This document shows, piece after piece, positions 1 through 8,116 of a DNA stretch of 64,000 nucleotides. The translations under genes and the position numbers were made by a program. This DNA is from Marinobacter sp. JH2. GTDB lineage: Bacteria; Pseudomonadota; Gammaproteobacteria; Pseudomonadales; Oleiphilaceae. How positions within the stretch are numbered: the stretch's first letter is position 1; every line of letters begins with the position of its first letter. The notes beneath the pieces are model-generated. The model made no database searches and was not told the origin of the DNA. It worked only from the letters and a program-made list of their open reading frames with translations. The stretch is taken from NCBI RefSeq assembly GCF_004353225.1, contig NZ_CP037934.1:1798001-1862000 (forward strand). Direction: 5' to 3'.

Positions 1-664
1 TGATGGCCAAGAAACCGGGCACCACTCCGGCCGCCACCAACCAGCCCCACTGACTCGCATCCATGCTCTCGCCTTGCTGAAGCATTAAGGGCAGCATGCA
101 CAGAGCTCCCGCCAACATCTGATAACCGCTCCGGGTCAACACATGCACTCGCTCATGGATCAATCGGTTGGTGAGGATAAATGCGGCGTAGCACACCATG
201 GCACACAGCGCATAGAAAAGCCCCAGAACCTCTTCGCCCCGCCCTGACAGGTTAAAATTGAACTCCAACATCATGGCAAAACCAAAAAGAGCCACCACGA
301 TTAAGGCTGCACTCATCCCGGAAAGGCGCTCACCCATAAAAAAGTGAGCCACGACAGATGCTGTCACGGGCGCCAAATACAGCAACATGATCGCGTTGGC
401 CATACTGGTGTAACCCATCGCCATCACGTAAAAGACAACGAACCCCGCAAGAAAACCGCCGGTGATCAGCACCTTGAAGCCCGGCCAGGTAAAGATTCGG
501 TCCTTCTGGCCGCTGACAAGCAGAAAGACCGCCATTAACAATGCACCTATGAACAGGCGATAGAAGGTTACAGTTTCTGCGCTAACGTCTGCGTAGACGG
601 CAATGGCACCTATGGTGCCCATAAAAACGGCGGAGACCGCTGCTGCCAATATGTACAAACTCAT
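1..664 (-). CDS. EamA/DMT-family transporter, 3' part outside the window
   Basis: The reading frame is open from an ATG at 664 to the left edge, so about 221 N-terminal residues are visible and the C-terminus is missing. It starts MSLYILAAAVSAVFMGTIGA and shows serial hydrophobic helices with short loops. It has the EamA-type features of an early Y-R-L in helix 2 (ETVTFYRLFIGALL) and a VVAHFFMGERLS segment at the end of the first repeat. Such proteins are inner-membrane exporters of metabolites or amino acids; the substrate cannot be read from sequence. It lies on the same strand as another EamA gene after a 309-base gap, so the two could be functionally related. The family call is good; specificity is unknown. 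Confidence 0.8.
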   Translation of the reverse strand, partial: MSLYILAAAVSAVFMGTIGAIAVYADVSAETVTFYRLFIGALLMAVFLLVSGQKDRIFTWPGFKVLITGGFLAGFVVFYVMAMGYTSMANAIMLLYLAPVTASVVAHFFMGERLSGMSAALIVVALFGFAMMLEFNFNLSGRGEEVLGLFYALCAMVCYAAFILTNRLIHERVHVLTRSGYQMLAGALCMLPLMLQQGESMDASQWGWLVAAGVVPGFLAI

Positions 665-973
665 CGAATCAAATAGTCCAGAGTAAAGGCGTGCTTCTTA
701 TCTTGCTGATGTTTTAACTCGTCGATTCACAACCAGCTCAAGCGCAAGAATGTAGCGTTCAACTCTTTCATCGTCACTAGGCTCGCGAATCTCAATACTC
801 TGCTTTCACAGCATGAAAAAGAGACTTAGCTCGGATTACGGCGGAGTCGCCGCGATAATACCGGGCACAGTTCTTCTGCTCAAGGCGAACGCTTTCAAGC
901 CGCATCATTTGTACCGTATAGGCCAAGGCATTGCGACCTTGATCCAGCGGGTGTAACTAAAGTGCTTTAGCAT
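665..973. other. intergenic gap with no recognised feature
   Basis: These 309 bases lie between two same-strand EamA transporters. I see no coding frame with a plausible start, no tRNA and no strong hairpin followed by a T-run. The promoter of the gene ending at the left edge must lie here, but no convincing -35/-10 pair stands out. Confidence 0.5.
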
Positions 974-1819
974 TCAGGTTTGGCTGAACTGGAGCATCAC
1001 CACGCCCAGCGCTACTAGACAGGCCGAAACAATGCGACGGCCACCGAAAGGTTCATTCAGATAACGGGCGCCAATCAAAGCGGCGATAATTACGCTGGTC
1101 TCCCGCAGCGCAGAAACATAGGTCATGGGTGACACGGACATCGCCCAGACCACCAAACCGTATGCGGTCATATATAGAACACCACTGGCCAGCCCCTGCC
1201 GCCAGTGGTCCCGGAAGAAACCGACAATCTGACCGCCCTGGCTCAGCCCCCCCCAAAGGAGAAGCAGCAAACCGTCCAGTACAAACATCCAGGCAATATA
1301 GGCCATGGTATCTGTCGACAGCCTAGCCCCCATGCCATCGACAATCGAATAGCAGGCAATCAATACGCCAATCGCCAATGCTACCAGCACCGACCGCCCG
1401 CTACCTTTGCCATCCGGTAGTCGGAACGCCAGCAAGGCAATGGCCAAGGACACCACACCAATACTCACAGCTCCAAGGGTACTCAGGCGCTCACCTGCAA
1501 CAAAAAATGCGCCCAGCGCCACCAGCGGCGGAGCCGATCCCCGGGCAATCGGATACACCAGTGACAAGTCCGCCAGCCGGTAGCCATAGGCCAGCAAAAG
1601 GTAATAAAACAGATGCACCAGCATCGATCCAAAAAGATAGGGCCAGCTCTCCGGGTTGGGAAAACCTAGATAGAGTGCGGGCAGCAGCATGACAATTGCC
1701 GCAATGCCATTAGTAATCGCCAGCCGGACAAACGGTGCCCCGCCACTCTTCACCAGCGTATTCCAACCAGCGTGCATCACCGCCGCAGCGAGCACCAGGC
1801 CGACGATCAAAGGATCCAT
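974..1819 (-). CDS. EamA-family transporter
   Basis: This is a predicted 281-residue inner-membrane protein with two EamA repeats (roughly residues 1-135 and 145-280) and about ten hydrophobic helices. I chose the ATG at 1819 (MDPLIVGLVL) over the ATG two codons upstream because GGAG lies 7 bases before it, while the upstream ATG abuts the GGAG. The conserved end of repeat 1 (FFVAGERLSTLGAVSIGVV) and of repeat 2 (ALIGARYLNEPFGGRR) are visible. It follows the tmpAB pair on the same strand after 89 bases that contain a terminator-like hairpin, so it may be read by partial read-through. An exporter for an amine or degradation product is possible but only inferred from position. Confidence 0.8.
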   Translation of the reverse strand: MDPLIVGLVLAAAVMHAGWNTLVKSGGAPFVRLAITNGIAAIVMLLPALYLGFPNPESWPYLFGSMLVHLFYYLLLAYGYRLADLSLVYPIARGSAPPLVALGAFFVAGERLSTLGAVSIGVVSLAIALLAFRLPDGKGSGRSVLVALAIGVLIACYSIVDGMGARLSTDTMAYIAWMFVLDGLLLLLWGGLSQGGQIVGFFRDHWRQGLASGVLYMTAYGLVVWAMSVSPMTYVSALRETSVIIAALIGARYLNEPFGGRRIVSACLVALGVVMLQFSQT

Positions 1820-1830
1820 TAGCATTCTCC

Positions 1831-1866
1831 AAAAACAGCAAACCCGCGACAGATCAAGGTCGCGGG
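1831..1866 (-). terminator. intrinsic terminator-like hairpin after tmpB
   Basis: Bases 1843-1850 and 1859-1866 form a perfect 8-bp stem (CCCGCGAC/GTCGCGGG) with an 8-base loop. On the minus strand it is followed by the T-rich stretch TTTGCTGTTTTT. It sits between tmpB and the downstream transporter and may attenuate expression of the latter. Confidence 0.55.
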
Positions 1867-1908
1867 TGCTGGTGGTGACTCAGTTTTCGCTTTAACACGG
1901 AGCTACGT

Positions 1909-2487
1909 TTAGCGCTCTGCCCCCACCAGTAACCCAGTCAACAGTGGGCGATAATGGTCAAACGTAGGGGTCGGAGCACCCGCAATTTTGCCTTCGTCAT
2001 CCCATACCCTAAGTCGCAGTGCGTCCCGGTAATATTCGTGGGCTTCAAACGCTGCCGCTTCACCAGCCGACATCGGGCCACCCTGCACATTCAGTGAGTT
2101 GACTGATGCTGGCGACAATCGGTTGAAATATTCCGGCTTGGTAGCGCACAGATAACGCTTAGCTGCCACGTGAAGCTTGATGGGTTCATGCACCGATTTC
2201 GGGAAGAACGTCGTCAACACATCCGCGCCCGCCGTTTCATGGTAGTTGTCCTGCCCCTGCTCCAGCGATTCTTCGGGAAACTCACTGGTGTAGTGCCCGA
2301 TATCATGGAGTAGGGAAGCCGCGACAAGGCTGTCCGGTGCCCCAGCCCTCTCGGCGAGGGCCGCGGTTTGAAGCATGTGTTCAGACATGCTGACCGGCTC
2401 TCCCATATAGGATTCGCCACCTCGGCGGGCAAAAATATCCGCCAGGAAGTCTACGATGTTGTCGCGAGTGAGAGATTCAAACGCCAT
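1909..2487 (-). CDS. tmpB: HD-domain mixed-valent diiron oxygenase, TmpB/PhnZ type
   Basis: This 192-residue cytoplasmic protein matches the PhnZ/TmpB group, which cleaves the C-P bond of alpha-hydroxylated phosphonates with O2 to release phosphate. Visible residues correspond to those of PhnZ: Y27 and E30 (motif SYMGE), which mark oxygenases rather than HD hydrolases; metal ligands H37, H61, D62, H83, H106 and D163; and K110 and R160, which match the phosphonate-binding K108 and R158. The spacing of these residues agrees with PhnZ. Its ATG shares one base with the stop of the upstream 2-oxoglutarate oxygenase (TAATG), which implies translational coupling. The paired gene resembles TmpA, so the likely reaction is 1-hydroxy-2-(trimethylammonio)ethylphosphonate to glycine betaine plus phosphate. 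An unmethylated substrate (PhnZ activity giving glycine) is the alternative. Confidence 0.75.
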   Translation of the reverse strand: MAFESLTRDNIVDFLADIFARRGGESYMGEPVSMSEHMLQTAALAERAGAPDSLVAASLLHDIGHYTSEFPEESLEQGQDNYHETAGADVLTTFFPKSVHEPIKLHVAAKRYLCATKPEYFNRLSPASVNSLNVQGGPMSAGEAAAFEAHEYYRDALRLRVWDDEGKIAGAPTPTFDHYRPLLTGLLVGAER

Positions 2488-3665
2488 TACGCCATCACCT
2501 CTTCCTGCTTTGTTTGCTGTGCCTGCTTTTCCAAAACCGCTAGGGTCGAGCGCAGGCCGTCTAGGTCGGCGTATGCCCCCTGTAGCCAGCGCGAGCCACT
2601 GCCTTCATAGCCAACTCGACCATGAGTTACCCGGGTATTATCTACGATGAACAGTTCTCCCGGCTGCAACTTGAAGGTGACTGCAAGCTCCGGTCGCTCC
2701 ATGATGTCAGCCAGCTTGCGATAACCCTGGTAGAAGGCCTCCATCTGCTCGAAGGGGATGTCGGTCAGAGGCCCGAGCGAGCGGTTGTTGAAGCGCACCG
2801 CCAGCAATTCGCCATCCGGCCCCAACTCAATCATCGGTCGTTTCGAGCGAAGCCGCACATCTCCAGTGCCGGCATAGGTGTAGGTCGCGGGCAATGAACT
2901 CAAAGCCTTAAAAGCCTCCGGCGCCTCCTCATGCAATAGCTCTACCGCCTTGAAACTGTCGACCACCACCGAGTCGCCACCGTCGACGGAGTTCTCCAGA
3001 CACGATAACAACTGCAGGGTCGGGACAGGATCTCGATACGGGTTGTCAGTGTGTACCTGCAAGCCCAGCCCGGTGTAGGCCAAATTCACAGGATTTACTT
3101 CCGTACGAACTTCAAAAAAACGGCCATAATTGGTTTCCCGAAGATAGCCAAATAGCTCCACTACCTTGCAGATGGCACCGCTCTCCAGCGGCATCTCAGT
3201 CATTTTTGCCACTCCATAGCGATGCACATCCGCTAGCCACCGGCGTAATTCATCTGCATTGCTGCTCGCTTCCCGGAAGCTCGCCACCGGCAGTATGTCC
3301 TGCAGTTCTTCTCCCCAACGAACGATCTCTTCGCCTGTCCAGCCCGCGGAGGTGTTGGCCTTAGCAGGACGGTCGTACCGATGTTCCAACAACCAAGCGG
3401 CGTCAAAGGTAACCACCTTGTTTTCCGGTGAAAAGACAATTTCCAATCGAGCATGATCAATAACGGTTGCAGCACTGACTGCAACATTTTCCGGCACATC
3501 CTGAATGCGAATCAGCCGCTGGCCGTTACCCGGCGACAAGGTTTCAGAATCGGGGGAATTGTCACGGAGCCAGACGGCATGGAAACGAGCCCGAACACCA
3601 TTGACCCACTCCACTTGTACCACCTTGCCCTCGGCAAGCGTTTTGACGTTGCTCAAACCCAGCAT
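2487..3665 (-). CDS. tmpA: Fe(II)/2-oxoglutarate oxygenase, TmpA/gamma-butyrobetaine hydroxylase type
   Basis: This 392-residue protein has an N-terminal GBBH-like domain (about 8-95) and a TauD/TfdA catalytic domain (about 130-375). The iron facial triad is H205-x-D207 with H348, and R359 should bind 2-oxoglutarate. Residues Y180, F184, Y197 and Y365 align with the trimethylammonium cage of human BBOX1 (Y177, W181, Y194, Y366), so a trimethylammonium substrate is likely. The N-terminal domain lacks the zinc-binding cysteines usual in GBBH: it reads LRDNSPDSETL where the enzyme family has DNCxCxxC. With the adjacent PhnZ-like gene this fits TmpA, which hydroxylates 2-(trimethylammonio)ethylphosphonate at C1. 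Databases usually call such proteins gamma-butyrobetaine dioxygenase, and that remains the alternative. Confidence 0.72.
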   Translation of the reverse strand: MLGLSNVKTLAEGKVVQVEWVNGVRARFHAVWLRDNSPDSETLSPGNGQRLIRIQDVPENVAVSAATVIDHARLEIVFSPENKVVTFDAAWLLEHRYDRPAKANTSAGWTGEEIVRWGEELQDILPVASFREASSNADELRRWLADVHRYGVAKMTEMPLESGAICKVVELFGYLRETNYGRFFEVRTEVNPVNLAYTGLGLQVHTDNPYRDPVPTLQLLSCLENSVDGGDSVVVDSFKAVELLHEEAPEAFKALSSLPATYTYAGTGDVRLRSKRPMIELGPDGELLAVRFNNRSLGPLTDIPFEQMEAFYQGYRKLADIMERPELAVTFKLQPGELFIVDNTRVTHGRVGYEGSGSRWLQGAYADLDGLRSTLAVLEKQAQQTKQEEVMA

Positions 3666-3770
3666 GTTTCTCTCTCTTCGATATTCTGTTTTCTAGCGCG
3701 AGGTGAATCCTACCCAGCAAGCCGTTATTATAAAAACAATCATTTATGGTGCTAAGGGCTCAATTTTCTA

Positions 3771-4649
3771 ATGGATAGTCTACCAATCAACCAATCCTTG
3801 CCGCCGCTGAGCTGGCTGCAGGCCTTCGAGGCCGCCGCCCGACTGGAAAGCTTCACGCTTGCCGGCGAGGAATTAGGTCGCTCGCAGGCCACCATCAGCC
3901 AGCAAATCCGCTATCTGGAAAACCGGCTCGATTCTGAATTGTTCCATCGGCTACCCCGCGGTGTGGAACTCACACTGGACGGCGCGGCCTATATGCCCCA
4001 TGTGCGCTCGGCGTTCGAAACCATCGCAGCGTCTACTCGGGACCTATTCGCTACCAACCGGTACGCTACCGTGACCATCGCCACGCCGGTATCGCTGATT
4101 GCAGGCTGGCTAGCGCCTAAGCTGCCAGAATTGGATGTGCGATCGCACCGGATCAACCTGTCCATTGCCACGATTAACCGACCGGTAGACTACGAAATGG
4201 AGAATGCCGATCTGGAAATTCATTATGGCGATGGTGCCTGGCCTGGGGTTGAACGCAAGCTGATTCTCGAGGAACGACTCTCGCCGGTATGCGCCCCAGC
4301 GCTGCTCGATACGGTGGAGCATTGGCGCCAACTGCCGGTGATCGGGTTGGCCGGAGCCCGGGCGGGCTGGTCAGAATGGTGTGCGGTTGCAGGTATGGCG
4401 TCACTCGCCACGCCCGTATTCCGCTTTGACAGCTTTGTTCTGGCCCTGGAGGCGGCCCAGGCCGGTGCCGGCATTCTGCTGGCGTCATTACCATTGGTGG
4501 AGGCACAGTTAACGGCAGGTACGCTAGTCAGACTGTCAGATGTGGAGTTACGGCCCAAGACCGGGCATTGGCTGACCCGCGATCATCGCAAGCCAGTCAA
4601 GCCCGAAACCCAGGTGGTCTGGCGTTGGATTGTCAGCCTTGGGGGCTAA
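3771..4649 (+). CDS. LysR-family regulator of the adjacent phosphonate/ABC genes
   Basis: This 292-residue regulator has a winged HTH at about residues 10-70 (LSWLQAFEAAARLESFTLAG, then SQATISQQIRYLENRL) and a periplasmic-binding-like effector domain from about 95. The HTH and the opening PPLSWLQAFEAAAR are GcvA-like. It is transcribed away from tmpA with 105 bases between the two starts, the classic arrangement of a LysR activator and its target. Its 3' end overlaps the end of the convergent ABC ATPase gene by 17 bases, and no terminator is visible there. The effector may be the phosphonate or a breakdown product; this is inferred from position only. Confidence 0.85.
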   Translation: MDSLPINQSLPPLSWLQAFEAAARLESFTLAGEELGRSQATISQQIRYLENRLDSELFHRLPRGVELTLDGAAYMPHVRSAFETIAASTRDLFATNRYATVTIATPVSLIAGWLAPKLPELDVRSHRINLSIATINRPVDYEMENADLEIHYGDGAWPGVERKLILEERLSPVCAPALLDTVEHWRQLPVIGLAGARAGWSEWCAVAGMASLATPVFRFDSFVLALEAAQAGAGILLASLPLVEAQLTAGTLVRLSDVELRPKTGHWLTRDHRKPVKPETQVVWRWIVSLGG

Positions 4650-6264
4650 CCGTTGCCAGTACTTTATCTAGCCAGTTAGGGTCCATTTCCGGCACGGAGT
4701 CCAGCAGCAAACGGGTGTAGTCCTCGTAGGGTGGCGCAAAGACATCGTGTTTGGCGCCCTGCTCCACCACCCGGCCATTCTGCATCACGACCACATGATC
4801 AGCGATGGCATCCACGGTGCCCAGATCGTGGGTTATAAACAAGTAAGACATTCCAAGCTCTCGCTGCAAGGACAACAGCAAGTTCAGAATCTGCTCACCA
4901 ACCAGTTGATCCAGAGCCGAGGTAACCTCGTCACAAATAATCAGGTCGGGCTCTGCGGCCAGCGCACGGGCAATGCCGACTCGCTGCTTCTGGCCACCGG
5001 ATAATTGCGCCGGCCAGCGGTCGAGAAACCCAGCACTCAGCTCGGTCATGTCCATCAGTTGCCGCAGGCGCTTTTCCAGAGCCTGCCCCTGCATACCGTG
5101 GTAAAACTGCAAGGGGCGACCAATAATATCGCGAATCTTCTGGCGCGGATTCAGCGCTGTATCCGGCAGTTGATAAATCATCTGCAGCCGTTGCAAAGTT
5201 TTTCGGTCCCGATCCTTTAGCCGCGCGGGCAGAGTCTCGCCGTGCAGGCGAATGCTGCCTTCGGTGGGCGGCAGCAATCCAGTCACCACCCGCGCCAACG
5301 TGCTCTTGCCAGAGCCTGACTCCCCAACCACCGCCACAGTGCGACCCTTTTCGACGTCCACCCAAACCTCGTTAAGAACCGGCGTGCCGCGACGGTACTC
5401 TGCACTCACTCCCTGAATGGACAGCACGGTATCATTGCGTGCGGTTTCTTCCTTGTGCAGATTGCGGACGCTTAGCAGTTCACGGGTGTAGGTTTGTACC
5501 GGCGCGTCCAGCAACCGGGCGGTCTCCCCCTCTTCCACCATTTTACCCTGGCGCAACACCATAATCCGGTCCGCTATCTGAGCTACAACCGCCAGATCGT
5601 GGGTAATATAAAGCGCAGCGGTGTGATGATCCCGAATGGTTTTCCGAATCGCCGCCAGTACCTCAATCTGCGTGGTCACATCCAGCGCCGTGGTCGGCTC
5701 GTCGAACACCAGCACTTCGGGGCGGCAGGCCATAGCGGTCGCCACCATGGCCCGCTGCAACTGACCACCGGAAACCTGATGAGGATAACGCTCGCCAAAG
5801 GTATCCGGGTTGGGCAGGCCCAGTTCCGCGTAAAGGGCAACTGCTTCCTCGCGCGCTTGGAACTCCGTCATTACGCCATGCAGCACGGCGCCCTCCACAT
5901 ACTGATCAATCAGTTTGTGGGCCGGATTAAACGCAGCTGCGGCACTCTGCGCAACGTATGCGATACGGGCGCCACGATAGGGGCGCCGCCGGCGTTCCGG
6001 CATCGCCAGCAAATCCACACCATCAAACAACACCTGACCTCCGGTAATTTTCATACCGTCCCGGGCATAGCCCATGGCCGCCAGACCAATGGTGGATTTA
6101 CCGGCACCGGATTCACCAATCAGCCCCATCACTTCCCCGGGCTTCAGGCTCAGGTTGATGCTGTCCACCAACCTCTGGGGATGAGACGGGCTCCGGCTTT
6201 CAATCACCAAATCACGAATTTCGAGGATCGGAGGCGCTGATGCTTCGATTGTGCTCTGCGTCAT
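4633..6264 (-). CDS. fused double ATPase of a peptide/opine/nickel-type ABC importer
   Basis: This 543-residue protein joins two ABC ATPase domains, as in DppD-DppF or YejF-like fusions. Domain 1 has Walker A GESGAGKST at 50-58, signature VSGGQLQRA and Walker B VLVFDEPTTALD. Domain 2 has a second Walker A GESGSGKST near residue 315, signature LSGGQKQRV and Walker B LIICDEVTSALD. The second Walker B ends in V rather than P after the Glu (DEV instead of DEP), but the catalytic Glu is kept. It is the last gene of a four-gene importer operon, and its ATG overlaps the stop of the upstream permease (ATGA). It would energise uptake across the inner membrane. Confidence 0.9.
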   Translation of the reverse strand: MTQSTIEASAPPILEIRDLVIESRSPSHPQRLVDSINLSLKPGEVMGLIGESGAGKSTIGLAAMGYARDGMKITGGQVLFDGVDLLAMPERRRRPYRGARIAYVAQSAAAAFNPAHKLIDQYVEGAVLHGVMTEFQAREEAVALYAELGLPNPDTFGERYPHQVSGGQLQRAMVATAMACRPEVLVFDEPTTALDVTTQIEVLAAIRKTIRDHHTAALYITHDLAVVAQIADRIMVLRQGKMVEEGETARLLDAPVQTYTRELLSVRNLHKEETARNDTVLSIQGVSAEYRRGTPVLNEVWVDVEKGRTVAVVGESGSGKSTLARVVTGLLPPTEGSIRLHGETLPARLKDRDRKTLQRLQMIYQLPDTALNPRQKIRDIIGRPLQFYHGMQGQALEKRLRQLMDMTELSAGFLDRWPAQLSGGQKQRVGIARALAAEPDLIICDEVTSALDQLVGEQILNLLLSLQRELGMSYLFITHDLGTVDAIADHVVVMQNGRVVEQGAKHDVFAPPYEDYTRLLLDSVPEMDPNWLDKVLATVSPQG

Positions 6265-7160
6265 TTGGAAATCCCGCTTGTGTTGTTCAGGAACCAGTCC
6301 ACGATCAGGTTCACGGAAATAGTCAAAATGGCGATGGCGGCGGCCGGCAACAGCGGCGTAACGCTGCCAAAGGTAATCAGCATGACGTTTTCACGGACCA
6401 TGCCGCCCCAAGATGCGGTGGGAGGCTGCAACCCCAACCCCAGGAAACTCAGCGAACTGACCAGCAGAAAAATGAAGCAAAATCTGAGGCCAAATTCCGC
6501 CGTCAGCGGTGCCAGAATGTTAGGCAGGATTTCCCGCCGAACCACCCAAAGCAAGCTCTCGCCCCGTAAACGAGCCGCTTCCACATATTCCATCACCGCC
6601 ACATCCATGGCCACCGCACGGGTCAGACGGAACACCCGGGTCGATTCCAGGCTGGCAATGATTAACACCAGCGCGATCACCGAACCGCCAAAAATCATCA
6701 ACAGCAGCAACGCAAAGATCAGCAATGGAATCGCCATCAGAATGTCCACTAAGCGGGACAGCGTCTGATCCAGCCAGCCGCCAGTGACCGCCGCTACCAT
6801 ACCCAGCGCGCCGCCAATAAAAAAAGCGAGCACCGTGGCAACGAAGGTAATACCCACGGTATTCCGCGCGGCATAGATCATCCGGCTCAGAATATCCCGT
6901 CCCAGACTATCGGTGCCCAGCCAGAATTCGCCTCCCCAGGGTGAGTATGCGTCGCCGACCACCGCGGCTTCACCGAAAGGCGCCAGCCAAGGGGCAAACA
7001 CAATCACAAACAGATATGCCGAGACCACCAGCAGCGCCAGTTGCGCCGACACGGGAGCCTGGATAACTGCACAGGCAAACCGGCGTCCAAGGCCCGGTCG
7101 CATACCATCATTGGCCGACCGGCCATCCATCGTTATTGAAGCTTTGTTTGAACTCATCAT
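6261..7160 (-). CDS. ABC importer permease, DppC/OppC type
   Basis: This 299-residue inner-membrane permease has an N-terminal helix (about 30-52) and a five-helix BPD_transp_1 core. The EAA loop that contacts the ATPase is visible as EAARLRGESLLWVVRREILP. The region ahead of the core (EFWLGTDSLGRDILSRMIYA) carries the LGTDxxGRD signature of DppC-type subunits. It overlaps both neighbours by 4 bases, so it is translationally coupled in the importer operon. Confidence 0.92.
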   Translation of the reverse strand: MMSSNKASITMDGRSANDGMRPGLGRRFACAVIQAPVSAQLALLVVSAYLFVIVFAPWLAPFGEAAVVGDAYSPWGGEFWLGTDSLGRDILSRMIYAARNTVGITFVATVLAFFIGGALGMVAAVTGGWLDQTLSRLVDILMAIPLLIFALLLLMIFGGSVIALVLIIASLESTRVFRLTRAVAMDVAVMEYVEAARLRGESLLWVVRREILPNILAPLTAEFGLRFCFIFLLVSSLSFLGLGLQPPTASWGGMVRENVMLITFGSVTPLLPAAAIAILTISVNLIVDWFLNNTSGISK

Positions 7161-8113
7161 TTCGGATGCAACAGTTTGGGATTACTGACAATCGACACCA
7201 CGTCAGCAATCAGATTAAAAAGGATATAGGTGGCAGCAAAGATCAGGCTCGCCGCCTGCACCACCGGCAGGTCACGCTTGGCCACGGAATCCACCATCAG
7301 CTGGCCGAGCCCCGGGTAGACAAACACCACCTCGACCACCACTACACCTGTAATCAGGTAAGCGATGTTCATCACCACCACATTCACGATCGGTGCCCAA
7401 GCATTGGGTAAGGTGTGCCGGACAATAATGCGCCAAGGCCCTAACCCTTTCAGACGAGCCATCTCAATGTAGGGACTCGACAGCAAATTGATGAGGGTCG
7501 CCCGGGTCATCCGCATCATGTGCGCACAGGTGACAAAGGTCAGCGTGATAGCAGGTAGAATCATCAATTGCAGGCGTTCCAGCCAGGACTGATCAACATC
7601 CACTTTGGACAGGCTCGGCACCCAGCCAAGCTGCACCGAAATGAACAGGATCAGCACATAGGCGATGAAAAACTCTGGCATGGAAATCGCCGCCAGGCTG
7701 GACACGGATACCACCCGGTCTACCAGCGTATTGCGGTATAGTGCCGCCAGCACGCCTAGCCCCAGTGCCAAAGGCACCGAGATAAGAGCGGCCAGTCCAG
7801 CCAGATAGAGCGTGTTCATCAGACGGTCGTCGATCAGCGATATCACCGGCCGATCAGTGGCCAGCGACTGCCCCAAATCGCCCTGCAACAGACCACCAAG
7901 CCAGTCCAGGTAACGCTCATGAATCGGCAAATTGAGGCCAAGTTCCGCCCGAATGGCCGCCACCGCTTCCGGTGTCGCCATCTGGCCGAGAATCTCGGTC
8001 GCGATATCGCCCGGCAGCATATCCACGGCCAGAAAAATGACCAAAGAAATTACCAGCAGGGTGAACAGGCCAAGCCCCAAGCGCTTGGCCACAGTCATTA
8101 AAAGCTTGTCCAT
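7157..8113 (-). CDS. ABC importer permease, DppB/OppB type
   Basis: This 318-residue inner-membrane permease has the DppB arrangement: an N-terminal helix (residues 13-31), a periplasmic loop containing LGLNLPIHERYLDWLGGLLQ, then the permease core. The EAA loop reads EMARLKGLGPWRIIVRHTLP. Its stop overlaps the next permease start by 4 bases, and it starts 3 bases after the binding-protein gene ends. It forms the heterodimeric channel with the DppC-type subunit. Confidence 0.92.
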   Translation of the reverse strand: MDKLLMTVAKRLGLGLFTLLVISLVIFLAVDMLPGDIATEILGQMATPEAVAAIRAELGLNLPIHERYLDWLGGLLQGDLGQSLATDRPVISLIDDRLMNTLYLAGLAALISVPLALGLGVLAALYRNTLVDRVVSVSSLAAISMPEFFIAYVLILFISVQLGWVPSLSKVDVDQSWLERLQLMILPAITLTFVTCAHMMRMTRATLINLLSSPYIEMARLKGLGPWRIIVRHTLPNAWAPIVNVVVMNIAYLITGVVVVEVVFVYPGLGQLMVDSVAKRDLPVVQAASLIFAATYILFNLIADVVSIVSNPKLLHPK

Positions 8114-8116
8114 GAA

